Below are positions 32,281-41,974 of a stretch of DNA of 64,000 bases, piece after piece. The notes beneath the pieces are model-generated. The model made no database searches. It worked only from the letters and a program-made list of their open reading frames with translations, and was not told the origin of the DNA. This stretch comes from Brachionus manjavacas (Eukaryota > Rotifera > Eurotatoria > Ploima > Brachionidae), in NCBI GenBank assembly GCA_019054805.1, contig JAHQIY010000027.1:558001-622000 (forward strand). The letters run 5' to 3'. Each line of letters starts with the position of its first letter. Positions within the stretch are counted from its first letter, which is position 1. Both the position numbers and the translations under genes were made by a program.

Positions 32281-32415
32281 TTATTCAATTAGTTGGTCGT
32301 TTTCTTCTACTTTTTGTACGGCATAACGGTATTCGAATAATTTTTTATATGCATAGATGTTTTTTTTTATTCGCTTACATATTTGTTTATGATGCTCGTT
32401 CCTCGCAATTAGCAT
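32281..32415 (-). CDS. Short ORF, 44 residues, basic coiled-coil-like
   Basis: ATG at 32415 to TAA at 32281-32283. It reads NEHHKQICKRIKKNIYAYKK then LFEYRYAVQKVEENDQLIE, with heptad-like spacing of Leu, Ile and Val. It may be an exon of the same transcript as the candidate at 31431-31935 (same strand, 350 bases upstream), but no joining splice sites are clear. Function unknown. Confidence 0.22.
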   Translation of the reverse strand: MLIARNEHHKQICKRIKKNIYAYKKLFEYRYAVQKVEENDQLIE

Positions 32416-32462
32416 AGATCTTACTCATTAATGATCTGCATAGGTCTTGACTAGAAAACGGC

Positions 32463-32678
32463 ATGTCAAAAAAGATCGAATGTTTGAACCTCTTAATAAG
32501 TAAATCTAAAAATATCTCTAAAACCAGTCACATGATAAATCTCTTTCATCATAAAAATCATACCGGTATTTTTGGGAAAAAATTATGGCTCGAAAAAGTA
32601 ACTGGCATCAAGTTGATGGCACCATATAAGGAAAATAATTGGTTATTTTTATCTTTATGTTCCCAAAAATTAATCTAA
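32463..32678 (+). pseudogene. Possible DDE-transposase fragment, weak
   Basis: An open frame with an ATG at 32463. The second half, HTGIFGKKLWLEKVTGIKLM then APYKENN, resembles the 'gY.g.......gI.l.aPyk.n' strand before the last acidic residue of several cut-and-paste transposases (IS4-like or PiggyBac-like folds). No further motif is available, and the identification is tentative. Confidence 0.2.
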
Positions 32679-32679
32679 A

Positions 32680-33569
32680 GCGATGATTTTTATATATTCC
32701 ACTCAAGCAGGCTTAGGTGTTCTTTTTCTGAAAAATTAAAGATTAAAATTCTTATTATTATCTTGATATTTTTAAATCTTCTAATAAATAAATCAAAAGT
32801 TTTCATGCCATTTGTTACCCTGAATAATCACTTATTCATCAGCTTGTCAACTGATGCACAAGGATAAGTAAGAATTATACTTGTCACGTATCTCAGAAGT
32901 TAGACGCTTCGAAATGCTGACATATGCATTAAGCACTAAGCTCACATCTTGACTTAATTATAAGCTAGTGTTCTTGACACGAGCAAATAGGTATAATTAA
33001 GAATACCATTCTTAGAACTTCAGAACATTCAATATCTTAAATAAAACTTTTAAAGATTAAACATTGTTTATTATAAACCGGTTACACATTTGAAAATTGA
33101 ATATTTATTATTTACTTAAAAAATAATTTAGGCGAAGCCTTGGTCGGTTGGAATGGAGACTTAGTCCTTCCTTTCAGTCACATGATTTAATATAATATAC
33201 TCAAAGCTCAATACTCAAAGCTTTAATATAATAATCCAAAAAAAAAACTATGAAATTTTCAAAAACTTAGGTTTCTTGTGTGGATGGATGGAAAATTCCA
33301 AAGATAAGAAAAAAAACTTCTTCAACTCGTCGGTATTCTTTCAATTTGTCCCTAGTTTGAATTAAAATGAAATTTGTTGAGAAACTAATTAATAAAAGCT
33401 AAAAAATGCGCTTTTAAAATGTATAAGCTGGATTTGTATGATGTTGACGAAAAATGAAATTTTAAAATTTTAAAAATAAACAAAATTGCCATAGAAACCT
33501 TAAATTTAACTATTTTAAACTCATTTTTCCAAAACTATGATCAATTAAATGTTATTTTCCTTTTTTTAA
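32680..33569. other. Intergenic region upstream of the arrestin gene
   Basis: AT-rich with a few GC-richer words at 32810-33000 and a short duplicated TACTCAAAGCT word at 33199-33222. No coding remnant, TATA arrangement or transposon end was convincing. The promoter of the next gene must lie at the right side of this stretch, but I cannot point to it. Confidence 0.45.
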
Positions 33570-34613
33570 ATGAGCAATTTTGAACATTTTTCAATTGAGC
33601 TTGATAGACATAATTCTTTTTATCTGTCCGGAGAACATTTGAAGGGCTCAGTTAGAATAAAATTAACAGAAAAAGAGAAAATAAATTCCATAAAGGTTTA
33701 TCTAAATGGTGGCGCTTATGTCAAGTGGTATTTTTCTTTTTTTGTCTAATTTTAAAATTAAGTTTTACCATCAAGGAATGGCACACTCAAAGGAGGAGGT
33801 GGTGGATACGCCACTGAAAAATATGTAGATTCAATTGTTACTTTACTTTCAAAATTAGATAATTCAGATTTGTATCTTCAAGATGAAGAATATAACTTTG
33901 ACTTTGAATTTTTACTGCCACACGATTTGCCATCCAGTTTCGAAAGCTCCAATGGTCAAATAAGATACTTTTTGACCGCAGTCATTGAAAGAGAATGGTA
34001 AATAATTGGAAAAGATTTTTATTCACCTCTATTTACTTGACCTAGGATGTATGACAAAAAAGCAAAGCTAAATTTTGCTGTTAAAAGCGTTCTTGATCTC
34101 AACAAAAATCCAGCTTGGCGTCAAGGCTATGGAGTGTGTGAAGAGAAAGTAATTTGTTGTGGTCCGTGCAAATCAGACTCCATAATTGCTGATTTTAGCA
34201 CTAAAAAATGTACGCAATTGAATGTTTAATAATTTTATTGAAAAAAATTTTTTTTTAAAGGTGGATTTGTTTTGGGCGAACAAGTTGACTTCAAAGTAAA
34301 AATTCAAAATAAAAGTAATAAAAAGATCAATCAAACAAAAGTGACATTAAGACAAAATATTGAGTATCATGCAGAGCACAACAAAACATGGATCACTGAC
34401 AACATTCAAAGTGTTTTTTTCCAGTCGCCTATCCAACCTTTGGACAATATGGCATGGGAAAGTGATGACATACAGATACCTTTGTTGCCGCAGACCCTAA
34501 CTGGTCGAATAATAGAAATTACTTATAGTCTAGTTTTAAGCTTTAAACCATCGGGTTCACTCTCAAAAAATATCGCTATTCCTATTGTTGTTGGTTTAAT
34601 ACCATTCAACTAA
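33570..34613 (+). CDS. Arrestin-domain-containing (alpha-arrestin-like) protein
   Basis: The one well-preserved ordinary gene. Exons 33570-33727, 33776-33997, 34046-34209 and 34261-34613 join in frame to 298 residues; all three introns (48, 48 and 51 bases) are GT..AG. The N-terminal arrestin sandwich shows FYLSGEHLKGSVRIKL and YVKW; the linker region FLLPHDLPSSFES matches the 'f.f.LP..lP.sfe' signature, followed by IRYFLTAVIERE. The C-terminal sandwich opens with CGFVLGEQVDFKVKIQNKS ('GyvpGe.i...i.N.S') and ends IPIVVGLIPF. Family members are adaptors for ubiquitin ligases and endocytic sorting of membrane proteins, acting in the cytosol and at endosomes. This one ends right after the domain and lacks PPxY motifs, so direct binding to Nedd4-type ligases is not supported. 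The start is the first ATG, with no upstream in-frame alternative. Confidence 0.93.
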
Positions 34614-35553
34614 AACTTACAGTAAAATGTTTTGATTTTTTTTTCAATTGAAAAAAATTGAATGTAAAAATTTTACCTATTTTAAAGGATTGTTAAAAAA
34701 ATTATTAGTCAATGAGGTTGTTCGGTCGTTTCAATTTATAAAAACTTGAGTAAGTTTCTTAGTACAAGGAATAACTTAGTTCCGTAAAATGGTTAATGAA
34801 CTAAGCAACTTTTCTAAATTAAAAAGACTGAACTAAAACAAACTTCAAAACTTTTTAGTCAATTAAATTTTAATTGAAAATTTCAAATGTAGATGACTTG
34901 GTCGCATCTTTTAAAAATCTATTTGGAGCATTGTACACCGATACAGAGACTTTCAAATATCAAAATTTTTGAGTCCAATTGAGTTTATTTTAAAAGTTTT
35001 TTATCTATTCAATAAAATAAAAATTTTCTTTATTGTTGAATCAACAGCAACACTTGATTTCATTAAAAATAGTAATATGCTATCAAAATAAATAATAATT
35101 TTAAAAATTGCATTTTTTTTACTCATCAATTTATTTAAAAATTAATTAATATTAAATTTATTTATTTAAACTTATATTTGAAAATCAGTGACAACAGGTA
35201 GAACAACAACTGTCCGATTAAAAAAAAAAAGAAGTTTCCTAATTAAAAATCAAAAATGGGCCTTATTTATTTTATTATAAAAAACTGATTGAATGTTAGG
35301 TTGGTTTTGAGATAAAAATTTCGAAATTTAAAATTAAACACTTACAAAATTTTTAAAATATTGCAAATTAAACTTCTTTTTTTACTAAGACAAATAAATT
35401 GTCTTTAAACTGGATTGATTTTAAAAGTCGATGATTAATTAAAAGAAAACTTTCTGAATTTACTAATTGGTGTAACAACTTTGTTACACATTGTTACACA
35501 TTTTACAGGAGCAAATATTTTTCTTTCATCGAAAAATTTCAATTAAGAAATTT
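34614..35553. other. AT-rich spacer before the tandem array
   Basis: Single-copy A/T-rich sequence. A duplicated TTGTTACACAT word lies at 35482-35500. No gene or transposon end is visible. Similarity to the array units starts abruptly at 35554. Confidence 0.5.
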
Positions 35554-35557
35554 TTTC

Positions 35558-36201
35558 TTGAACTTTTTGAACAAAACTTCACAAAAGCTCGATAGTACAC
35601 AAATTGATTATATAAGCGAATTCACATACTTAGGAAACAACATTAGTTTTAGGATGGGAACACAAAGAGACATTAAGAATAGACTTGTCAAAGCAAGAGT
35701 GCCTTCGCAAGACTCAAACCAGTATGGAAGTCAACTAGCTACAGTAAGGAAACACAACTTAAACTGTTCAACAGTGTAGTAAATCAACACTGATGTACGG
35801 AAGTGAATGTTGGGGGATGTGTGAATCTGACAGGAAAAGTCTTGACACCTTTCACACGGGAAGCCTGCGGAGGATTCTCGGGATACACTGGCGTGAGACA
35901 TTGTCGAATGCTGACCTATACAGAAGAACAAATTCAGAGCGATTAAATCAATGCTTTAAGAACAAAAGTGTAATGGCTTGGCATGTACTTTGAATGATAG
36001 AAACACGAATACCTAAAAGAGCTCTTCAATGAACACCTCAAGGTTGACGTAAGGTAGGACGACCATCAGTAACATGGAGGTCAACAGTCACGAAAGAGCT
36101 CATCGCAATGGGAATGACGAAGAGAAGCAAGGGTAAAGGAAAAAGATCGACTTGAGAGGATGTCAAAAGTAATGACTCTATGCTCCACAAGGAGTGATTA
36201 A
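35558..36201 (+). pseudogene. LINE relic, RT C-terminal region (unit 1)
   Basis: Reads IDYISEFTYLGNNISFRMGT, the 'fkYLGs.is..G' segment after the RT palm, then loses frame at a missing A near 35698. The other frame gives MYGSECWGMCESDRKSLDTF and LRRILGIHWRETLSNADLYR ('YGsE.W', 'lR.iLgi.W....sN..ly'), followed to about 36200 by the 'RiPk..l.w.p.gkRkvGRP..tW' tail. In that tail several Trp/Arg codons are now stops. No catalytic RT is present. Confidence 0.85.
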
Positions 36202-36527
36202 ATTAGTTTTTCTCCAAAATTTTTATTTTTAGTGAAAATTGAATATTTTTATTTTTATTTACAAGAAAAATGGGGGTCAGTTGGGAGTCAGGTTTTTTAA
36301 AAAATATAAAAATATTCAATTTTCACTAAAAATAAAAATTTTGAAACAAGTAATTTAATTTTCAAAAAAAAAGAGAAAAATTCAAACTAAATGATATATT
36401 ATAACTTTTGAAAATATTTTTGCTTTGCAAAAAAAACTTAAATAATTAAAATAAATAATTTCACACTAAAATAATAAAAAAAAACTAATTATTTTTACTC
36501 ATTATAAATTGATAAGAATTATTGATA
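36202..36527. repeat. Fold-back element, left arm truncated (unit 1)
   Basis: The central hairpin (GTGAAAATTGAATATTTTTA mirrored by ATAAAAATATTCAATTTTCA around AAATGGGGGTCAGTTGGGAG) is intact, but about 65 bp of the left arm present in units 2-5 are missing. Confidence 0.75.
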
Positions 36528-36745
36528 GTAGTTTCATCCAAAAATTTCAAAAAATATCGCTGAAAAAAAAGTGTTTCTCGCTTGAGACTAAACCCGAAAC
36601 AATTAATAAACATAGCAATCAAAAAGTAACTTCCACTTCACTCGCAAAAGAATTTAGAACTAGCACATCAACAATATCAACGATTCTTTTCTCAAAGGCA
36701 AAAGTACCTTGGCGATATAGTTTTCCTGTTTTTGTTCTGACCTAA
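36509..36745 (+). pseudogene. Tigger/CENP-B-type helix-turn-helix fragment (unit 1)
   Basis: The open frame contains KKKCFSLETKPETINKHSNQ then TSTSLAKEFRTSTSTISTIL, closely following the 'k..LtleeKleii......s...la.eFgvs.sTis.Il' pattern of the first DNA-binding domain of Tigger/pogo transposases. The frame stops about 30 codons later, before the second DNA-binding domain. No ATG precedes it, so it is a remnant. It is unrelated in position to the Tigger 3' end at 23.8 kb, but the two may come from related elements. Confidence 0.65.
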
Positions 36746-36867
36746 ATGACCTTTTTGATCGTGTTTCAAATTAAAGTTTTTGTGAAATACAAATGGATAA
36801 AAAGAACAGAAAAAAATATAAAAAATTGAACAACTTTAAAGGTTAAAACTTAGTTCTCTAAATTCAA

Positions 36868-37031
36868 CATAGTGCAGCATTCAAAGTTGCATCAAATTTC
36901 TAAGTCTGATAAATTTTCAGACTTTAGCAGAAATTAAATTTCAATATAATAGAGCGAAGCACATTTTGAAGTTATTTTGCACATCTTAAGTAGACATTCA
37001 TATTTGATGCAACTTTGAATGATGCACCATG
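36868..37031. mobile_element. 164-bp miniature inverted-repeat element (unit 1)
   Basis: Ends CATAGTGCAGCATTCAAAGT and, read inward from the right, CATGGTGCATCATTCAAAGT; both continue TGCATCAAAT, giving 30-bp terminal inverted repeats with 2 mismatches. The interior is non-coding. The target duplication is not clear. Confidence 0.8.
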
Positions 37032-37180
37032 CTCCGGTCACAGAATTAATTTTAAACTTTTAGAAAAACAGTTATTTAAATTTTTTACACTTTGTTCTGT
37101 TCTTTTGTACTGAACTTCACAAAACCAAATAAAATTAAATTGTGTTGTGCATACTAACAAAAATTAATGGAAAAACGATG

Positions 37181-37318
37181 TTGCAGAAAGATCTGGATGC
37201 AGTGTGTCAATGGATTGATTTGTAGCGCACGGGACTGTGTGCTGAAAAGTTCAGAGTGATGCATTTCGGTTAAAAAAATGCAAGGCATAAGTATGTGGGA
37301 AAAAGCGGCTCTATCTTA
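37181..37318 (+). pseudogene. Second LINE, RT fragment (unit 1)
   Basis: Reads LQKDLDAVCQWIDL, a stop, RTGLCAEKFRVMHFG, a stop, then KNARHKYVGKSGSIL. This is the 'LQ.DLd.v..W...W.l.fn..K..vmhfG..n....Y...g..l' region of a CR1-like RT; the first stop (TAG) stands where Trp is expected. The reading is interrupted by an inserted element at 37316 and resumes at 37872. Confidence 0.82.
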
Positions 37319-37784
37319 AAATAGCAATCAATTAATTTGCATGATCAATTAAGCACAATCAAAAAAGCAAAAGAAAATTGATTAATTTAAATAGATAGCA
37401 ATTAAGAGGAAAAAATTAGCAAAAATAAATAACAAAGAAATTGCCAAAAAACACCAAAAAAGAAAAATTGTTTCCAATTTTTTTTTCTTAGTTTTATATT
37501 TTTTAAATTTGTACAATTAAATTAAATTCAGTTATCTATCAACGATGGCTGAAAACCATTTAGATGATTTAATTAATTGTTTACAAAATATACACATAAA
37601 TACAGTAAAAATAACAAAATCTCAAAAAAATTTTCGAATTTTATCTTATGGCTTTTTCTAACTTCGAATTTCATCTAAGTACGAAAAAAAATTTTTTTTT
37701 ATTTTTTTTATTTTGCTATTTTAATTAGTGCTTTCACTTTTTTTGCTCAATTTACCTGGCTTTTTTAAATATTGCTATTTTAAG
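37316..37784. mobile_element. Element inserted in the second LINE (unit 1)
   Basis: TTAAAATAGCAAT at the left (37316-37328) is mirrored by ATTGCTATTTTAA at the right (37772-37784). It interrupts the RT reading between 37318 and 37872. Inside, ATG at 37545 opens a 39-codon frame (MAENHLDDLINCLQNIHINT) of unknown function. In units 2 and 4 the left 244 bp are deleted, leaving only the right part. Confidence 0.55.
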
Positions 37785-37871
37785 TGATTGCCGCAAAAAT
37801 TTATACTCAAATGTTTTATTTACGAGAATGTTAGATTCTAGATCCCAATAAAACTCTCACCTTTCCCCATC

Positions 37872-38177
37872 AAATTTGAAAAGGGATGTAAATGCGTTAG
37901 AAAAATAGCAAGAGCAAAAATACCGTTGTTACTAAGAAACATGTCCCATGAAATGAGGTTGACTCGAACGGGACTGACAAGGCTAAGTAAAAGAAAAGTA
38001 AGAAGTGATTTGATTAGGATGTACAAATTAGCGAATAGCTTCAAAGAGGGCTTAGATAGATTTAATGAAATCGGCTGCTACATTTTCATACTGCCAAATG
38101 GTAGTGATAAGCTCATACACTCTACATGTAAGATGTCACAGAAAGAATTACTACCACAACTACTACTTATACTTTAA
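37872..38177 (+). pseudogene. Second LINE, RT C-terminus (unit 1)
   Basis: Open frame KFEKGCKCVRKIARAKIPLL then RNMSHEMRLTRTGLTRLSKR and KVRSDLIRMYKLANSFKEGL, the 'f.kc.rkatklvp.lr...y.eRL..l.l.tl..RR.RgDli..yKi' region that follows the palm in CR1-like LINEs. The frame is undamaged for about 100 codons. It continues the fragment at 37181. Confidence 0.85.
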
Positions 38178-38292
38178 ATAAGTTTTTAACGATTAATTTT
38201 ATATTTTTATTTTTAATTGATAATTTTTTTCATGGAATTACTAATATTTTTAGGAATTTACCAAAACGATTAAGTTATTTACTTGAATAAAT

Positions 38293-38388
38293 GAATTTCA
38301 AGTAAACGAGTTTGCAGCTTATGTTACAAGAAGAATTGAAGATAGAGGAAGATTATTATTATTAGATATTGAAACGATAAAAAAATAA
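38293..38388 (+). other. Short open frame, 31 codons (unit 1)
   Basis: EFQVNEFAAYVTRRIEDRGR then LLLLDIETIKK and a stop. The word order is protein-like and no ATG precedes it, so it may be a last exon of a lost gene. It is unchanged in units 2 (45524-45619) and 4 (57049-57144). Unrecognised. Confidence 0.25.
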
Positions 38389-38484
38389 GGATTCAGGAAA
38401 AAAATTTTATTTTATTTTATAATTTTAAATAAAATTACATTAAATATAATGAAAAAAATTTTTTTAAGGCTCTTGAAACTATTT

Positions 38485-38769
38485 TTAACAACCACCACCA
38501 CCACCGTCTCCACCACAACCGCCACCACCACCACCACCGTCTCCACCACAACCGCCACCACCACCACCACCGTCTCCACCACAACCGCCACCACCACTAT
38601 CACCTCCGCCACCACTATTTCCCCCATAACCACTATAATCACCGTAACCACTAGCATTGTTATTAATTGGCTTAGAATGGTATGATCGATTTGATTTTTG
38701 TGATCGTTTTTTTCCTCGGTTAGATTTATCTCGCAACAAATCTAACAGGAAACTTAAACATGAAGCCAT
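38485..38769 (-). CDS. Glycine-rich protein, 94 residues (unit 1)
   Basis: ATG at 38769 and stop at 38485. Residues 1-13 are short and hydrophobic (MASCLSFLLDLLR); about 14-36 are basic and Ser-rich (KSNRGKKRSQKSNRSYHSK). From about residue 40 the sequence is Gly/Tyr/Asn/Ser and then three near-perfect 11-residue repeats of GCGGDGGGGGG, ending in Cys. The repeat corresponds to a 33-bp minisatellite. The frame is identical in units 1, 2 and 4. The N-terminus is too short and too charged for a confident signal peptide. Gly-rich tails occur in structural proteins, RNA-binding proteins and many spurious ORFs; without transcript evidence it stays hypothetical. Sense and antisense frames across the minisatellite are also open but are shadows. 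Confidence 0.4.
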   Translation of the reverse strand: MASCLSFLLDLLRDKSNRGKKRSQKSNRSYHSKPINNNASGYGDYSGYGGNSGGGGDSGGGGCGGDGGGGGGGCGGDGGGGGGGCGGDGGGGGC

Positions 38770-39228
38770 AATAGATCAAATTATCTAAAATAATAAAGGG
38801 TATACATTCTTTTAATTAAAATTTTAAAAATCACTCAGATCTATCAATATTTTTGACTCAACAAAGTGGAATTATAAAATTTGGAATTAGAATATTTTAA
38901 AATAAATATAATAAAACAGAAGATCAAATATTAACGTTTTTATAGATATTTATTTAGAAAAATTCTGTCTCAAAATGAAATTAAAATGAAATTTCAAGAA
39001 CACAAACAAATCCGAAATGAAATTAGTGTTTTTTTTGATTTTTAGTCAGAAAAATTATCAAAAAAATTTTCTCGTCAAAAATAAAGGTATTTTTTTTCAA
39101 AAATACAAATAAAAATTAAAAATCTAAAGGTGTAATTGAAAACTTTCCAAAAATTAAAATTTCTAAATTTAGTTTGAAAAATTAGGAAATTATTAATTAC
39201 TAGAAATTATTTTCGTAGCCAAAAAAAT

Positions 39229-40282
39229 TCAAAAAATTGAAAATATAATAAAAAATAAAAAATATAACACATTTGTAATAGAAAGTAAATTTGTTGTTTG
39301 TATTTTTATTGATTTTCGGTGGACGGCCTCTTTTGAGTTTAGTCTTGTAATAGTTATTGTCGAAGTCGGTTGAATGAGCAATCTATTGTTACCATTGTTC
39401 TCTTGGCTTGATAGCTGTGAAATAGGTTCCATTTGATTATCATGTTGTTGTTCATCGTCCATTGAAATTTGATTTTCAAGATTGATACTTTGTAAAGCTG
39501 TGTTCGTTGGTCCTTTAGATTTTATAGTCACTAATCCCATATTTGCTTGTTTTTGTCTTCCCCTTTATATGTTTAAATCAATAGATGGAAATTGACATCA
39601 GCCATGATTGTAAGCCACACTAATGACATGTTTACAAATGTAATTTATATTCCAATCTGGACATGAATATTGACTAAGTTGCCATTGATCATTATTGAAT
39701 GTTACATAACGAAGTTCACTACCTGGCACTTGATTCCTTTATTTAATCCAAGTTTTAAGATTGTTGAAATTCATTTTCTTGAGTTTATCATCGTTTTTTT
39801 TTATGACGTTGGACCAAGTTGTTTAACTGCACCGAATTCACTTCGACGAATGCATTTTCGATATTGTCTCTCAACCATCGCTTTATACCTTTTAGCTTGA
39901 TCGATTGATCAAAATTTTTTTGATAATAATTTATTCTGTTTTTCTAAGAAATCTTCTTGATTTTTCCTGATGGACATGTGCAACATCTTTTACAAAAATT
40001 GATGCTCCAGAGTGAGTTAAAGGTTTGAACATGTGAAATCTTTTATCACAACAAGAACATTTGTAAAAGTGCTTTTCGCCTTGTTGTGCTTTCGCAGACC
40101 TCGAATTGTCTTCAAAACTTAAGCACAAGGTAAATGCTTCTTTGAAAGTTTGGAAGTTGTCATGATAAACATATTATTTTTTTGTTAGGCCTTTCTTCGA
40201 TTACAGCATCGTTATTGATGTCGTCATCTCAATTGTTGATAGATCTTAAAATTGATGTCGAAGAGGATTCTGTATTACTCAT
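39229..40282 (-). pseudogene. Deleted MULE transposase (unit 1)
   Basis: Minus-strand order: ATG at 40282 with a Ser-rich leader (MSNTESSSTSILRS); the N-terminal zinc-binding domain at 40128-39931 (KHFYKCSCCDKRFHMF, ending VKDVAHVH); LKGIKRWLRDNIENAFVEVN near 39880; a SWIM finger near 39670-39620 (SCPDWNINYICKH, with the first Cys of CxC replaced by Tyr); and an acidic/Gln-rich 103-codon frame 39540-39229. In a shifted frame of that last part KLKRGRPPKINKN is the C-terminal AT-hook. The DDE catalytic domain is missing and the pieces lie in several frames. The zinc-binding frame is identical in all five units. Confidence 0.8.
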
Positions 40283-40299
40283 TTTAAAATTTACTTATC

Positions 40300-40857
40300 A
40301 GTATTCCAACTAACTAATAATTCAACATTTAAATAGAAAGATAACACAAATTAGAATAAACTATTCAATATTCTTTAATATTCATCTGCTTTAAAACTAA
40401 TTAATCTGACTATTAACAATTCAATTTAGCTACTAAATAATTAAATTATTCCTTTTCTATTTAGCTGCTTTTTTATTTAAAATTGGCTATCAATATAATT
40501 AAACTGGCTTCAATGTTAAAAATAAGCTAATTTTTTTTAAATTTTTATACAAATTCTGAAAATTCGGAGACGCAGTTTATAAGAAATTTTTTTGAAATCT
40601 CTTCTTTTTTTTTCTATTACAGTAGTGAAAAACAGGTGGTCCGTGTTTTAGCATAAGCCCCATGGACAAGTATTAGAAAAAAAAAGTCAATTTTAAAAAA
40701 GTTATAATAAAAAATTGAATAAGTTTAAAATTCTATGCATGTAATTAGTAAGTAGTATATCGTAAATATCAAAATTAACTGATCCATTACTAAATCTTGA
40801 AAAAAAAATCTTTATTTTTTATTATCATATTTTACTAAGCAAGTTTTGATATTTACT
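40300..40857. other. Intra-unit spacer (unit 1)
   Basis: A/T-rich. A GC-richer word at 40618-40670 (TACAGTAGTGAAAAACAGGT, then GGTCCGTGTTTTAGCATAAG) starts with TACAGT and could be an old transposon end. At 40760-40855 CGTAAATATCAAAA is mirrored by TTTTGATATTTAC, a loose hairpin reaching into the integrase remnant. Confidence 0.45.
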
Positions 40858-41202
40858 GATGCAACCGTAAATATCAAAAAAAAAAACTTTCTATGAACTT
40901 GCATGTCAAGTTGGCGTATTTTCGGACTTATTTTCCTATTACGCTTTTGATTTAGTTCAAAATTGTCATATTGAACTAGAAATTAGACTTGACAAGACGA
41001 TCAAAAAGCTTTAGACAAAAAATATATCAATAAAATGTCAATCGGTGGTGGTCAAGGAATGATAAGATGTAATTTTACATATCAATGTATTACAAATCGA
41101 TTAGGCTGTAGAAAATCGAACCTCTTGTGTAATTCCAGATGTCATGTATCAAATACAATTTTTTATCAAAATTTACGCTTTATTTCATTTATTTCAGATT
41201 AA
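40858..41202 (+). pseudogene. Ginger/KRBA2-type integrase C-terminus (unit 1)
   Basis: Reads ELACQVGVFSDLFSYYAFDL ('Y.lg...G.l...ysr..f'), then, after frame changes, the Cys-rich tail GGGQGMIRCNFTYQCITNR and CRKSNLLCNSRCH in the frame 41035-41202. The pattern 'ggQG..kCnC...C.t.rC.C.k....CNSrCH' follows the integrase core in KRBA2-like and Ginger transposon proteins. Here two ligand Cys have been lost (CNF for CNC, RLGC for RCxC). An extra A near 41008 breaks the frame relative to units 2 and 3. No catalytic core is present. Confidence 0.65.
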
Positions 41203-41974
41203 CTATATTGATCTTTTTAATTTCAGTTAATTACGAAAAAATAGAAAAACAAGAAAAATTGATAGTTTTATTTATTTCAAAATTAACGTCTTGTAACGTT
41301 ATTATCGATATTTACGCATTATAAAAAAAAACGAAAACATATACAAGCCGATCAATTGCTAAATATTAAAACCGCCAAAGCGATTTAAAAAGAATTATAT
41401 TTATGAAAACGTAAGAAATTACATTTATACACTCTATTTATCTTATACTGAAATCAACCTTTAGGAGATCATTTAAAAGCTTGTATAGATAAAAAAAATT
41501 CCATTTTTTGTTCCATAGAGGCGACGATTTTATTTATTATGAATTTAACTGAGTCTAAAACACCATTTTTTTTCATTTTTGTAACTAAATTCTATTAAGG
41601 ATTTATTAAGTTTAGGAGGATAGACGAGGCATTAATAAATAACCGCTATTCCAACATACTAATTTGAGTATAAAAAGATGTGCTGTTTGTGTTATTTACT
41701 GTATGAGTTCTTATAAAAAAAGTATTTTTCTTCATTTTGGGCTTCTCATTATTTGTTCCAAAAAAAAACGTTTAAAGTTTAAAAAAATTTGTCCTATTTA
41801 CTCTATTCTTACGGCTTCATATAAAGGAGTTACATGTGCATATTTCTTTAAGTCAATGAAACGTTTAATTAATAAATTTTGTCTCGTTTTAAATTCGTTT
41901 AATAAGTTATTTGTAATAAAAATATCTAATATGTGTCTAAAAGACGATTGACAATATTGCTTGAATTAAAAACT
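41203..41974. other. Intra-unit spacer (unit 1)
   Basis: No recognisable content. A 95-codon open frame at 41664-41951 exists only in this unit; in the others homopolymer indels destroy it, so it is not supported as coding. Confidence 0.5.

Noticed and set aside
33120-33180. GC-richer stretch (GCGAAGCCTTGGTCGGTTGG) considered as a tRNA or SINE head
   Set aside because: No cloverleaf arms or A/B-box pair could be laid out.
35470-35520. TTGTTACACAT repeats compared with the TIR of the 14.5-kb element
   Set aside because: Only a short shared word; no matching terminal structure or partner end.
35731-35931. Minus-strand 66-codon frame opposite the LINE RT fragment (repeated in each unit)
   Set aside because: Antisense shadow; the plus strand carries the recognisable RT motifs.
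37838-38044. Minus-strand frame opposite the second LINE RT C-terminus
   Set aside because: Shadow of the plus-strand RT-like frame, which carries the conserved pattern.
39670-39900. Plus-strand open frame opposite the MULE relic (also 51196-51426 and 58428-58655)
   Set aside because: Antisense shadow of the MULE sequence; its length varies with T-run indels.
41664-41951. 95-codon open frame in array unit 1
   Set aside because: It is broken by homopolymer indels in units 2, 3 and 4, so there is no sign of conservation.
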